From assembly GCF_003171515.1 (NCBI RefSeq), contig NC_089397.1:372001-436000 (forward strand): a stretch of 64,000 nt of DNA. Reading direction: 5' to 3'. Below the pieces are notes generated by a model. The model was not told the origin of the DNA. It did not search any database and saw only the letters and a program-made list of their open reading frames with translations. The position numbers and the translations under genes were made by a program. This DNA comes from Pyrenophora tritici-repentis. Lineage: Eukaryota > Ascomycota > Dothideomycetes > Pleosporales > Pleosporaceae. The first letter of the stretch is position 1; each line of letters starts with the position of its first letter. Positions 52,149-63,919 of this stretch are shown one piece after another.

Positions 52149-55100
52149 CTAGACACGACTAAGAGCGTGAAGTCGCATAACCAGCATATCTTGTTTGCCT
52201 GTGAGAGACTTAAACTTCCTGTGCATAGGCGGCTTGTTTGGGTGATCAAGGTGATAGCGCGTCACAGTGTCAGCGGAGTCCGCGAGGTTCATGTATGGTT
52301 CCCATGAAGGATTGTCGGGGCCGTCGGGATAGTTTGCCCATCGTACCAAGTATTGGAGCAGGCCTTGGGTAGTCTTGCCCTTGCGACCGCGGGCGGCAGG
52401 ATCCTTAAGCTTCTTATTAATGCGGCAGTCTTCGATTGCTTCGACAGTGTATTCAGTGTCGTCTTCCACTTCTGGGTCGAACTCCGCAGGGACCTCAGGA
52501 TCTTGTGTTTGTCCAGTAAGTGGGTTGTCGTCAACCAAGTGTAAGAGCCATGGGTGGAAGACATTGTGGATGCGCTTCATGTTAGCGGGAAGATCTAGCT
52601 CGTATGCGGTGTTGTTGATGGCGCGAACGATAGTAAAGGGACCGCGGTTCTTTAGGTCTAATGACGCGGAGGGTCTTTTCGTCCGTAGGTTGCGAGTGTC
52701 CAGCATCACTTGGTCGCCGACTTTGAAAGCTGGTGCGGGTAGCCTTCCTTCATTGGCGTATTCTGCTTGTTTTGCTTGCGCCCATTGCATTGAAGCTCGC
52801 AGCTCGTCCTGCAGCGTTTTCATGCGATCCGCGAAAGCGTCAGCGTTGAGACGTTCTTGTTGCGCAGGCGCAGTCAAGGTCGCAGCGCCTGGCGCTGGCG
52901 CAGGGGGTTCAATGCCACTCCGTGGGTTGTATCCTTTAGTCGCGAAGAAAGGCGACTTGCCAGTTGTGCTGCTGGTGCTGGAGTTGGCTTCGAATTCAGC
53001 TATTGGCAGAAAAAGCGCCCAGTTATCCTGCTCGTAGTTGACATAGGCGCGTAGGTATTGCTTGAGGTAGGAGTTCGCGTTCTCGGTTTGTCCGTCAGTC
53101 TGGGGATGGTGAGCGGTCGAGAACTTCGGGCGTACACCCAGACGCTGGCATAGTCGCTTCCAAAAGTAAGAGACAAACTGCGCTCCACGGTCTGAGATAA
53201 TCTCCTCAGGAAAGCCCTCTTCTCGCCAGATGTATTCGATAAAGGCTACCACAAGGGCGTCGGTGGTCATACTAGCCATTGGGATGAACTTCTTCTTCTT
53301 GGTGAGTCGGTCGACTACCACGAGGATGTCAGTGAACGTTTGACCGTTATGCCTGCAGGGCGGCAGGTGAGTGATGAAGTCTATAGAGATGCTGGACCAG
53401 TATTTGCTGGGGATTGGTAGCGGATGCAGCAGCCCATGCTTGCCTTCTCGGTATGCTTTGCTCCTCTTGCAAGTCAGACACGCGCGTACATATTGCGCGA
53501 CGTCCGTGGTCATCCTAGGCCAGTAATACCATCGCGACAGCTTGGAGTATAACTCATGTTTGCCGCTGTGGCCACCGCAGACGCTCTTGTGGGCTTGTTC
53601 AATAACTTGGGTGCGAACGGCGCCGGCGGGGACGTAGACCTTGTTGCGCACATAGAGTAGTTCGTCGGTGATCTCGCAATCGCCAAGTTCCAGCCTGAGG
53701 TGCTCTTCTCCATGTATGAGTTTGAACGGCAGGCGTCGTAGGCCGTCCTTCTTGGCTTTGACGATCGCCTGCAACACCTTATCATCCTTGTATGCTGCCT
53801 TGATATTGTCAAGCAGAGCATCAATAGTCAGCTCGTTGTTCGGTGGCGCGGGCACATTAATTGCGGCGGGCGTCTCGTTTGGTATCGCGGGCGCACTAGT
53901 TGCGGCGATTGGCGTTGTAATAGGCGAGATTGTAACGTTATCGGCTGCACAGAGCGATCTTTTGCTCGTGAGGTCATGGGAGACGCCGTTTTCTCCCCCC
54001 TCAGGCTCGATGCCAGGCAGTGCGGCGAGGACGGCGTACCGTTCAGAGATGTTGTCTTCCTCGCTAAGTTGATACAGCATTTGCGCGACTGCGGGGATAG
54101 AGTCAGGAAGGGTGCGCTGTGTGATGAGATTTGCGAGGTAGACTGCATGGCGAGAACCTCCATCCTTGGCGATGTTGATGGTGCAGACGCGCGCTTCAGG
54201 ATCGACTTGGTCAGGCTTGATGACTACCTGGAGTTGATGCCGACGGCGGATGTCGTCGGGTGACTCGGGTAGGTCGCCAGGACGCCTTGTCAAAGCGTCT
54301 GGCTTCGTGCCCTGCTTGCCTGGCCTGTACTTGATAATGAAGTTGAACTCTGCCATGAATTCCGCCCAACGGGCTTGGCGTCTGTTGAGGCGCTTTGTGG
54401 TCATAAAGGTCTGAAGGGCTTGATGGTCAGACAACACCATAATAGGATCATCAGTACCAGACAGCTCAAAGCGCCATTGCTCAAAGGCGTTGACAATAGC
54501 TAGGAGTTCCTTGTCGTATATCTCATAATTGCATTCCGCAGGGTTCATCTTGTGCGATAGGAAAGCAACTGGGCGGAGGACTCCTGTCGCGTCCTTCTGA
54601 GAGAGGATAGCTGCAGTAACGAAATCTGAGGCATCGGTTTCCAACCAAGTCTCTAGGTCAGGATCGAAGTGTGCAAGGACTCCTGCAGTCTTAAAGGCGT
54701 CCTTAAGTCGATGGAAAGCTTGTATAGCTTTGCTATCAGCGATGAGCGGGAACTGATGTCTCTGGTCCTTGCCTTCGCCATCCTTGCGCGTGAGTTCTGT
54801 CAAGGCTTTTGCGATGTAGGAGAAGCCTTTGATGAAGCGACGGTAGAAGTTGGCGAAACCAAGGAAAGACTGGACGTCTTTGACTGAGCGCGGTATTTGC
54901 CAGTCTAGTATAGTGGAGACCTTTTTTGGATCCATTTCGATGCCCTCTGTAGTGAGGATGAGGCCTAGGTACTTCACTTTCTTGACCTTGAATTTGCACT
55001 TCGTGGGATCAAGATGGAGGCCAGCGTCGCGTATCTTAGAGAGGACCTTGATGACGTCGGCTTCATGAACTGACTCGTCATCGTCGCAGGTGTATATAAG

Positions 55101-56590
55101 GACGTCGTCGAGGTAAGCTGTACAGATATCGTCAAGGTACTCGCGGAGTGTCTCATTGATAAAGGTCTGGAAAGTGCCAGGCGCATTGCAGAGGCCGAAG
55201 GGCATGACAACGTATTCGTATAGCCCATACCGAGTGAGAAAGGCTGTCTTTTCTTCATCGCCTTCTTTGATCCGAACAGTGTTGAATGCAGCCACAACGT
55301 CGACAATCGTCATCCATCGTACCTTGGCCATGCGGGCCAGCGTTTCCTTGATGGAGGGTGGAGCGTTGCGGTTCTTCTTGGTGATGGCGTTGAGCTGACG
55401 GTAGTCAACGCAGATGCGAAGTCCGCCACCTGGTTTCTTGACAACTAAGACAGGTGACGCGTACGGAGATGTGGACGGTCGGATGAATCCGCGTCCGAGC
55501 ATGTCGTCGATGTAGGCCTTGATGGCCCTGGTCTCCGTTCGTGTGAGCCCATAGATCTTAGGCTTGTGAATGCGTCCGTCGGTGTCAATCTCATGGTCAA
55601 CGCCTTCGCGATGAGGTGCCAACTTCCCTGCTTGTATAGGACTGAACAAGTCTGGCATCTTGCTGTACAACCAGTCTGGCACCAGTTTGCGGATCTCCGC
55701 TTCCGTCATATGTGGACTCTCCATCTTGTTCATATAGTGGTCGTAGTCCTCTTGTGTGACGGCGGCGAGGCGGGCGATGTTGCGTTTGAAGGAGTCTAAA
55801 TCGCAATCGTTATTGTCGTCTGGAGGGTCAGCAAGCTTCTCCCAGTCTTGTGGTTCGACCCAGATGGCTTCGTCTGGGTTGTGCGCAGCCATGAGGTAGG
55901 CGGCCTTGGCGGTGATAATGCAGATCTCGCCCACGGGCGTGGTTTGCCGAGATTCTGAAAGTGATGGAGTCTTGCCGTCGCCGTATACTGTCTCAGGGAG
56001 ACCGTGGTCGAGACAACATGAAGTACAATGTGAAGAAGAGAACTTCATGCTCCGCGGTGAGAAGGTGAGACCGGGGTCGTGGTCTTCCAGCCAAGTCATA
56101 CCAAGGATAAGATCAAAGTCTCCTACGTCAGCGACGAAGCACACGACTGGTGATAAGTGGCTGCCGTGTTTGACTTGGATTTCCACGGCTTCATTCAATG
56201 TATCAACAACCTTCCCATCCGCGAGAGAAAGCTGGATAGGTGAAGAGGTAGACATTATGGGCAGGCCCATGGCTTTAGCCCATCGCCTGTTCACAAAGGA
56301 AGCGCTAGCGCCTGTGTCGATAAGAGTAGTTGTCTTTTTCCATTCCTTAGAAGAAGTGAGGGTGTAGGAGTCGTAACGTAGTTGTTTAGTAGATCGAAGA
56401 TGGCCCTTAACGGCGATCGCAGAGATGTAGTGGTCTTGGACGTCTTGTGAGTTGTCCTGATCTCCGACTTCTGGAGATAGTATCCTGGCGGCAGCGACCT
56501 TGAGACGGTTATGGTTTTCTCGCGTCTCGCGGTTCTGTTGTATGTCCTTGCGCCAGTCTAGCTCCTGAATGCGACTGTTATCAGGAGCGT
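52149..56590 (-). CDS. Gypsy2 Pol polyprotein
   Basis: The frame is open from before the gag stop, in -1 phase, to 52149. The first Met is at 56294, but the protease active site TTTLIDTGASASF lies upstream of it, so Pol must be made by frameshift from gag. Domains in order: protease; reverse transcriptase (SPVLVVKKPGGGLRICVDYR, FGLCNAPGTFQTF, YLDD about residue 390 from the Met); RNase H (TDASDFVTAAIL); integrase (HHCC with CLTCKRSKAY; core DFITHLPP, ISDRGAQFVS, HPQTDGQTENAN); GPY/F-like RGPFTIVRAIN; chromodomain (YTVEAIEDCRINKKL ... LVRWANYP ... NPSWEPY). All key residues are present and no stop interrupts it, so Pol looks intact. Confidence 0.92.
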
Positions 56591-56602
56591 CTAGTTTTCC
56601 GA
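56591..56602 (-). promoter_or_regulatory. Putative gag-pol -1 recoding site of Gypsy2
   Basis: The minus-strand string TCGGAAAACTAG ends gag, and pol continues in the -1 phase. The overlap between the two frames is only about 13 codons, so the shift must happen near the gag stop. The string is identical in Gypsy1 although the two gag proteins are otherwise very different. Confidence 0.55.
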
Positions 56603-58971
56603 AACTGGCTCGCCCATGTCGTCCAACTCAGGCTCCTCTTCAGTGGAAGCATTAGAGTCGTCGTCTTCGGCGTCGAAGTCCGCTCCCATAGCATAGAGAT
56701 GCATACTACTAAGCTTAGGCTTGATTTGGTCCCAGTCTAAGATTGCGCAACCCTTCTTATCGCGCGCCTGGTGACCAGTCTCGCCACAACGGAAGCAGAC
56801 CTTAGCCTTAGCCATTGCGTCCTTCTGCCACTCTGTGCGCGTCGTAGTAGCTTCGCGATGTTGTCCTCGGCCAGAGCGAGCCTTTCGTGCAGGATTACGA
56901 TCATTTGGGGAGCGCGTGCGCGGCTTGGTGCGAGGTTTGTCAGCAGCGGTCTTGCCTTGATTAATCTGTTTCTGTGTTAGATCAGACTTGCGGGCGGCGT
57001 CAAGGAACTTGACAAGAGCATTCTCTTGCTCATCGTCAAAGGCGTGTGAGGCGGCGGCGGCGAGGCCAGGTCGCAGGAAAGCGCGAGCGTGGCCAATCAT
57101 GGCGCTGTCTGGAAGCTTCACTAGGCGACACACGCTCATAAAGCGCCCACGCCAATCTGCAAAGGATTCAGACGATCCCATCTTGAGAGAGCCATCAGCG
57201 AGTTGCGACTGTGCTTCTGAGACCTTCTCGTAGGTAGAGCGCGCGTAGTATGGGTCCAGTCCTTCAAGAAGGTCCAAGTAGTGTTCGAACTTGAGATCGT
57301 CAATATATTGCCATGCTGCGCCGTCCACCTTCATCTCCAAGTAGGCCAATTGCTTGTCTTCAGGCAGAGATTCGCACTTCTGGATGGCTGACCGACGCCA
57401 CTTGTCGTAGTTCTTGGTATCATCGTTGCCTTTCCAGACTTCAATGTCGGGGAGCTTAAAGGAAAGGCTTAGACCTCCAACTGTGGACGCTGCCTGTTGT
57501 ACTGATTGCTGGCCGTTGTATGGAGGAGGGATATATCGGTGAGGATCTTGGTTCAACGGATTCGCGCGATCTCGGCGGGAGCGGGAGCGCGATCTTGAGT
57601 GAGAGTCGCCGCGAGGGCGAGGCGCAGGCCGAGTAACAACAGGAGTGGCTTGTCGGCTAGGATACGGGTTAGGTGATGCAGTGCGGCGATCTGTACGGCG
57701 CTCAGGTGACTCGTGTCGTCGGTTGCGCTGAGTAGATAGATGACTGTTACGACCGCGGTCCTCGCGACGCTGCAAGGTGTACGGGCGGAAGTTATGATCA
57801 TATCGCTGAAGGCGCGCAACAACGTCATTGTACTCACGCTGTTGCTGAGTTAGAGAGGTCTCTAGCTTGCGGGTATTCTCAGTAGCTTGGACAAGTTGTT
57901 CTTCAAGTGCGCAGTTCTGGGCGACCACATCTTCGTAGTCGGCGTCGCGTTCTGCGCGCTGCTGGTGATAGCGGTCTGCGCGGGCGCGCTCTTCCTGGTG
58001 CTTCCTGAAGAACTCCTCGTACAGGCCGTGGAACTTAATGGACTGCGCTTCTTCGTGTTTCCAGTCCTCATACCAGTCTTGGTGAGTAGGGTTAGTGCAA
58101 CCGGCGGTCTTGGAGGATGAAGGACGATAAAAGCGCTCGACCTCTAGCTTAAGCTCATTACGCTCTCGGTTGGTGTGTTCCAACTCAGCATTAGTAGTCT
58201 CAATAGTCTCAGTCAGCTTTGAGACTTCCTTCTCGTACCAGCTAAGCTTAGCTTCAGCCTTAGTGATGCGAAGGCGTAAGCGGTTAACAGCGGCTTCGTG
58301 AGCTTCCTTGGTTATTGCATCGATGTTCGCGTCCAGGATAGGAGCGCAAGCAGCGGCGAACTTCATGAGCTCAATAGCTAGAGAGCGCAGGAACGCGGTG
58401 TTTGAAGTGGCTAGCTCCAATAAGTCGTCGTCAGTGCAGACGGGGACTTGGAATTCTTCCAGGGGAGATTCTCGGCCTAGGTACAGCTCAAATTCATCCT
58501 CAGTCTCGTTTTGTACAATAGTGATGAACGTGAACTCAGAGTGAGTAATCTTGGCAGACAAGACGTTCTTGTTTCTGAGGGATTGGAGTCGACAACTGCC
58601 AACTATAACATCGTAGATGTCGGCAGGGTCGTGTGGTACCATTGTGGGCTCTTGGCTGTCTCCTTCTGTAACTGGAAGTGCGGGGTAGCCGAAGGTGCTT
58701 CGACGGCCTGGTTCGGATCGACGAACAGGCTCATGCTTAGGAGCGGGGCCTTGGCTAATAGTTTGTTGGGTGTCGGATGCAGTATCCTTAGGTCGCTCGC
58801 GGCTGGAGTCTTGGCTGCGGGGGTCGCGGGCGCTTTGTCTTTGCGCTTCTTGCGGCCAATAGGGAAGTCAGTCACGCTGGGCTGTGGAGGAGGCTGCATG
58901 TCGCTAGATCGGCGGGGGTGGCGGCCGCCGGTAGAGACGTTGTCGCTAATGGCGTTGATAGTTCTAAACAT
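56591..58971 (-). pseudogene. Gypsy2 gag with one frame break near its N-terminus
   Basis: The main frame (58642-56591 from its first Met, but open up to about 58867) encodes 683 residues. These are an N-terminal half with long coiled coil, a Ser/Arg-rich segment (SHSRSRSRSRRDRA), the capsid domain (NYDKWRRSAIQKC to FADWRGRFMSVCR) and a zinc knuckle CFRCGETGHQARDKKGC. A second frame starts at 58971 (MFRTINAISDNVSTGG) and runs with natural composition to about 58825. The switch is at five C (minus strand, 58819-58823); a sixth C would join the frames. If so, Gag is about 790 residues. Confidence 0.8.
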
Positions 58972-59517
58972 TTAAGGTGTTGGGTGTGGTTAATGTAGGT
59001 GGAGAAAGAGAGTGGTTATGATTGTGAGAGAGTGCGTCAAATGTGGGCGGGGAGCACAGCTGATTATTTGCTGTCACACTCCTGACTCCTTGCTCGAAGT
59101 AAAGCGGTGAGCCAAACCGTCTACCAGTCACCAAGGTGATGCGATACCGTCGCAATCGTTCCAGTGCAATCGCGATACTCTCAATCGCGACGCGGTACTG
59201 GCAACGTCCTTCGATGATGGGCTTCTAGCACAACACGCCTTCCGCTGTCAGCACAATAGCTTGTATCGCGCGCGTACGAGGGCCAATGACAATTGAGTTC
59301 CACTCCGCAGTCGTATAACAGAGCCTCAAAGTCCCAGTTGGCGGCGCGCGAGCTATCCTGATGCGGGTCTGTGACCGAAGATGGGGGACGAGTTGTCGCC
59401 GTCTCAGCCGCGGGGTTGCGGGGTTGCTGTCACGAGCAATACTGATTGCGCGCTGAGTTCTTCGGTGCGGTCACTTTCCGCGCGTGTCCTAGGTACCGTA
59501 TGGTAGACGCAATATAG

Positions 59518-59688
59518 TGTGAGGGACGTCAATAGTTGAGATGACCGTATCTGTATTAAGTACTAAGTGAGATATTGCGTGCAGGTTCGAAGACCTGCGC
59601 GGGTCGAACTTTGGTGTTCGGCTGTGGCCTTCGCTTAAGGCGCACGGGCCACCTCGCTTACTAGAGGTCGCGGGTTTGATCCATGACA
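59518..59688 (-). repeat. Gypsy2 5' LTR
   Basis: It is 171 bp, read as identical to 51594-51764. The element interior begins below 59518. The leader (58972-59517) holds no open gene, and no clear tRNA-complementary primer site was seen. Confidence 0.94.
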
Positions 59689-61290
59689 ATTATAGCTGCC
59701 TTGCGTAGCGATCCTGCTAGAGGGCTGTAGGCTGTGTTGGCGAGGCTCTAGAGATAGTTCGCTACTTTCCTAGCTTGCGCCGCCCTTTCTGCGACGTGCT
59801 TCTTAAAAGTTAGTCTCCTATTAAACTACACCCTAAGCTAGCGCAGCGCTGTCTAGCTTCCCCCCTACGTTGGGGCTATAGGGTGAATTATTTAATCTTC
59901 TAGTTGGATTAGCGGTGCATGTAGTCCTTTCTAACACGTAAGGTAGATTAGCTCCTATTTCTCTAGTGCAAACGTGATCTTATTCGCAGCTCCCTATTCG
60001 TTAATAGATTTAAGGTCCTCTACTAGCAGTGCGACGTTCTCGTCTAAAGAGTAGAAGACCTAGTATAGGTTAATGTTGTCGGTATACCCAAACTAGAGTT
60101 TTCGGTCCTAGTTGAGTAGTTTAGCTAGGTATAGGGTGTATAGGACTAGTAATAGCGGCGATCCCTGCGGGGTGCCGCAGGCTACTCGATGTGTAGGTGT
60201 AGTAACATTGCCTAGGCGTACTCGCACCCTCCTTTCCGACAGGAAGTTCTAGATAAATTTCTAGAGTAGGGGTAGCCGCCCTTATTGCCGCATTTAGTGT
60301 AGTAGCCTGTTTTTTAGTAGCGCGTTAAACGCCCCTTAGACGTCTAACGTAAGCATAGAGATATACTCGTGTCTTAACTAAGCCGTCTCTACGTCGTGTT
60401 TAAATGCGGTCGCTAGGTCTATCGCAGAGCGTTTTAGCAGCGCTCCACCGTGCTATAGGCTTAGGATGTTAAAAGCTATAGCTATGTGCGCTATGCGCCT
60501 TGCTATAATACACTTAAGTCCCTTCCCTAGACAGGACGATAGGGCAATTAGTCTCACTAATCTAGGTGAGGACTTATCCTTCTTCCCGACTTTAGGTATC
60601 ATGGCTACTTCTACCGTCCTCTAGGCGGCTAGGTAGTAGCCTTGTTCTATGCACGCCTAGTAGATGCCTAGCACTAGGTGTCTAATGTGTTCCCAGCATA
60701 CCTTTAGGAGTCGGACGGTTACCTAATCGGGTCCTAGGGAGGTGCTAGATACTCTAATCACGTAGCGTTCCGTCTCCTCTATCGATATGTATGTGTCCTA
60801 TAGTAGTGGCGTGGTTTGCGGGTTGTTGTTAAGAGGCGGTAGTTCTAGGAGGTCGTCCTCCGCCGAAAAATAGTTGAGGATTGCCTCTCTAAGTGCCTCA
60901 GCTTTCTCGAGTAGTGCTGTGATTGTTCTACCTTTAATTATAAGCGGGGTATCCCGTTAGTCGAATAATAGTTTATGCTAGCCTACTAGCTTGTATAGAT
61001 CTTTGTCGTTATTACAGCCATCTATGCGCTGCTGCTAGTACGTTCTCTTAGCTTTTCGTACTGTAGCTAGGAACGCACGGGTGGCTTCTAAGGGGGATTG
61101 GCTATAGTCCGACTTTTCCTAGATATACCGCTTATACGCCACTCTACAGTCCTCTGTCCACCATAGGGCGGAGTGGCCTTTTTCTCTATTTGGTGTTCCC
61201 GCCGCGTGCATTGCATCTCCTATAGCTTGGGTGATTCTAGCTATGCTTGCGTCGATTACGTCCGCTGGGGCGCTATTGCTATCTATCTAT
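59689..61290 (-). pseudogene. LINE-2 reverse transcriptase, RIP-mutated
   Basis: Read on the minus strand from 61290: ARITQAIGDAMHAAG, HSALWWTEDCRVAYKRY, then reverse transcriptase blocks AMIPKVGKKDKSSPRLVRL (about 60590), LRHEYISMLTLDV-GAFNA (about 60355), RVACGTPQGSPLLLVLYTLY (about 60180) and GYTDNINLY (about 60085), where the family has YADDINL. Asp-to-Asn and many stops indicate RIP. The 3' part is cut by Gypsy2 at 59688. It is Tad1-like, of a different family from the LINE at 6583-8722. Confidence 0.85.
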
Positions 61291-62548
61291 CGTGTTGATG
61301 TTGTTGATGTTGATTATGGTTTAACGCCCTATCTGTAACCTCCCATAGGGTATTCGGGCGGGTCCCGCCGTGGTCTTATAGTGCTGTCGCACTTGCCTCG
61401 TGGAACCTATTCCTAGGTGTTTTGTATCTAAGGGGAGTGATGTCCTGCCTATATACATGTTCGTGAAAAGGACTCCCGCCATTTGAAGCCGTTTTCCTAC
61501 AATATTCTAGTATTTCGTGGCTTGCGCCTTTGATCGATGCAGTACAATGACTGCTTTTTAGAGAGAGAAACGAAAAAGTAACAAGAGGCAGTTTGAGATA
61601 TAATGAAAAGTTTGAAAGAGAGCGTGTGGGTTGTGGCATCTATGCGGCGTTCTGCCGCGAATCCTACACTGAATAATGCCAAGGAATTCAGCGGGTCTTT
61701 GTGAAATTCAAAAATAGAAATCACTCGTTATAGAAGGAGTTCGTTACCTTAACGAAGGTCTCGAACTCTTGTGGCTGGTCTATTAATTGCGCGAGGTACG
61801 CTAGGCCTTCCTGTCTTGTGCGAGGGGGCACGATGGGGCGTAGAGGCCACTTCTTGAAGTGTGTTGTGGCTCTCTTGCAGAACACTAGGTGTTCTGGCGT
61901 CTTGGGCCTGCCGCATAGGCATTTCGAGGTATCCTCGTGGTTGAATTTTCGGTGGTACCATTCAAAGTCGCCATGCGTTGAGCGTATCATAAGGACTTTC
62001 GCGAGTATCCTTCGGGGTAGCCATAGCGCTGCGGGCGTGCGCCTAGTATCGTATGGCAGCTGCCATTGCGTGTACCATGCTGATAGCCTACTGCTCTTAT
62101 CCTGCCACCAAGTGTCCCTTGTATGTTCGAGGAGGCGGCGGCCTACTGTTCGTATACCGGATCTTGTGGGGGAGGCGGCCATGCCGTATGGCTGGTGCGG
62201 GTCTTTGGCCTCGCTGTCAGCCAGCTGGTCGGCGAGCTCGTTTCCAACAATCTTCATGTGTCCCGGCGCCCACCGCGTTTTCACGTTGTAGGCCTCCATA
62301 GCTCCATGGATTTGGAGGAACGCCCATTGGGAGGAGGTAGGGGCGGTTCCGCGTATGCCCCATATTACCGAAGTGCTGTCTATGCAAAGTACGATCTCCC
62401 TCTGGCTAGGCAGTGAGAGTTGTAGTGCGTGTTTGAGTCCTCTGCACGCGCCTATAGCCTCCGCATCGAAGACGTGGCTAAGGGCATTTAGTGAGCCTTG
62501 TCCAGTCGCCACGGCGGCCTGGCCCTGCTGCCTACCCTAACTCCCGAT
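61291..62548 (-). mobile_element. LINE-3, 5'-truncated 3' end
   Basis: It contains an intact RNase H and C-terminal frame (61721-62512), about 400 bp of 3' untranslated sequence and a tail of ATCAAC units at about 61291-61310. It is far less RIP-mutated than LINE-2 beside it. The 5' edge, near 62548, falls at the start of RNase H. I see no matching target duplication. The same 3' end occurs as a 33-nt insertion in Copia-A1. Confidence 0.8.
61721..62512 (-). CDS. LINE-3 RNase H and C-terminal domain (partial)
   Basis: The 263-codon frame encodes the end of a Tad1-like LINE polyprotein. RNase H motifs are FDAEAIGACRGL (catalytic Glu), LCIDSTSVIWGI (Asp) and APGHMKIVGNELADQLAD (last Asp and His region). 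The first catalytic Asp and the reverse transcriptase are missing with the 5' truncation. A C-terminal cysteine/histidine module follows (KCLCGRPKTPEHLVFCKRATTH, read in two parts), typical of Tad1 elements. It has no start codon context of its own and is not a host gene. Confidence 0.82.
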   Translation of the reverse strand: MATGQGSLNALSHVFDAEAIGACRGLKHALQLSLPSQREIVLCIDSTSVIWGIRGTAPTSSQWAFLQIHGAMEAYNVKTRWAPGHMKIVGNELADQLADSEAKDPHQPYGMAASPTRSGIRTVGRRLLEHTRDTWWQDKSSRLSAWYTQWQLPYDTRRTPAALWLPRRILAKVLMIRSTHGDFEWYHRKFNHEDTSKCLCGRPKTPEHLVFCKRATTHFKKWPLRPIVPPRTRQEGLAYLAQLIDQPQEFETFVKVTNSFYNE

Positions 62549-63109
62549 AAGGGGGTGGATTATCAACCTTAAGAACACCGTCGGCGTAGACGACGTAGCT
62601 GAGATAAGAAGAGCGCGCAAGCGCTACCTAGCGGCACTCCGGCCTATAAGAAGTGTGAACTAATAAGACACCTAGCTATTAGAATATAACTATGCCGCTA
62701 CACAAGTAGAGAAGTACAAAGTACCTAAAGTATTAAGCATAGTAACAACTTAGGATAACTTTATTAAAGCAGTAAATAAAGTCGCGCTAATCTAGGCAAC
62801 AAACTTTCACGATAGGAGTTATAAATTACTAACAATATTAAGAAAGGAGATAATAAAACAGTACAAAAAGTATATAATAATAAACTACCCTTTAAGGGCC
62901 GTAAAGTAACAAGCCGTAATAGTCACACGCGGAACCACATATAAAACATCTCTCGCTAGCGGTGAATCTAACTAGGAGCTATTAAGGACGCCTCGTAGCT
63001 TAAACACCGCGCCATCTACAAGCAAGGCACAAGGGAGATCTCGAAAGCCGAAGCACAATACCCGAGCGAAAGACACGCTTAAGAGATCCTTAGAATTAGA
63101 CCTAGGTCT
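62549..63109. other. RIP-damaged sequence, partly Copia-B gag
   Basis: TpA-rich with stops in all frames. The right end probably belongs to the gag of the Copia-B copy that follows; the left 350 bases are unassigned. Confidence 0.4.
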
Positions 63110-63919
63110 TTAAAGCACTGCAACTACTAAATGTGAAGCATACAGGCAGTACTATAACCTTAAGGGGTGCTACTATATATACCTAGATAAGGCCCCTAAG
63201 TGGTGGACGCTAAACATTGCTATTCAAGAACTTCTTAAGTTCAAAATGGACTATAATCTAATATTACAAGGGCTAATTTGATGACAAAGTAGGTCACGCA
63301 CGCGTTCCTAAACGATAAAGCAATTACAGACACCTACTCTAGAACTAACAATCGAATGACTAGAAGGCCGAAAAATCACGGACGTAGACGCCGCTCTCAC
63401 TACCAGACGGAGTGAGACCGCTGAGCATACGTACCCTCTCGCACGATTATTTATCCTCGATTCAGGAGCGATATGCTACATCACAAACGATCCCGACCGT
63501 GTATATAACTACTGCCCGTTATTATTAGGAGACTATATATAGGCTAGTAGCACAAGGATTGAGATACGGGGATATAGGTCTGTAGATATAACTCTACAAC
63601 ACTAGTAAGGGACAATAAAGCTAGCACTACGCGACGTAGTAATCTGCCTAGAGATTGTATGTAACCTAGTATCCTTCCGCCTGCTACGGTAGAGAGGAAT
63701 CTAGTAGGATACTAAGTCAAACCTAACTAACCTACGAGGACTAAGCGACTAAGTTATTAGTAACCTCTTAGAAAATTTTAGCTAGTAGGTATTAGAGTAT
63801 AGTCCTCTAGCCTAGGTATTTATCTATATAAAAGCTATTATAACACGCACGTAGTAAGGACTAAAGAAGGCCTTAGCAATGCTGTAGTATAAGAGACTTA
63901 GCTACCTAGGACTAGCAGT
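63110..63919 (+). pseudogene. Copia-B second copy: gag end, protease, integrase start
   Basis: Stops ignored, it reads CYYIYLDKAPKWW (gag end, about 63164), then ILDSGAICYITNDPD (protease, about 63451-63495; the usual Thr of DSGAT reads Ile), then the segment leading to integrase. It is collinear with 33850-34130 plus 36212-36500, and shows the Pogo2-free state of the insertion site at about 63625. It is RIP-mutated, but less than the main copy. It is interrupted at 63920. Confidence 0.78.

Larger units (their letters stand above)
51594..59688 (-). mobile_element. Gypsy2: full-length chromovirus-type LTR retrotransposon
   Basis: It is 8095 bp on the minus strand with LTRs of 171 bp (51594-51764 and 59518-59688) that I read as identical. 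Coding order is gag then pol, with chromodomain. It shows no RIP. The flanks do not form a duplication (GTTTT and ATTAT): the left is Copia-C, the right a LINE. A polypurine tract (TTTTTTGGGGGGGTAG on the minus strand) lies before the 3' LTR, and a run of 27 A/T pairs lies at 51809-51835 in the 3' untranslated part. Confidence 0.95.

Noticed and set aside
52375..53037. 220-codon open frame on the plus strand opposite Gypsy2 integrase
   Set aside because: It is antisense to a well-conserved integrase and chromodomain; composition follows from the codon use of the real gene.
61818..62291. 157-codon plus-strand frame opposite the LINE-3 RNase H
   Set aside because: The minus-strand frame has all RNase H motifs, so the plus-strand frame is a shadow.
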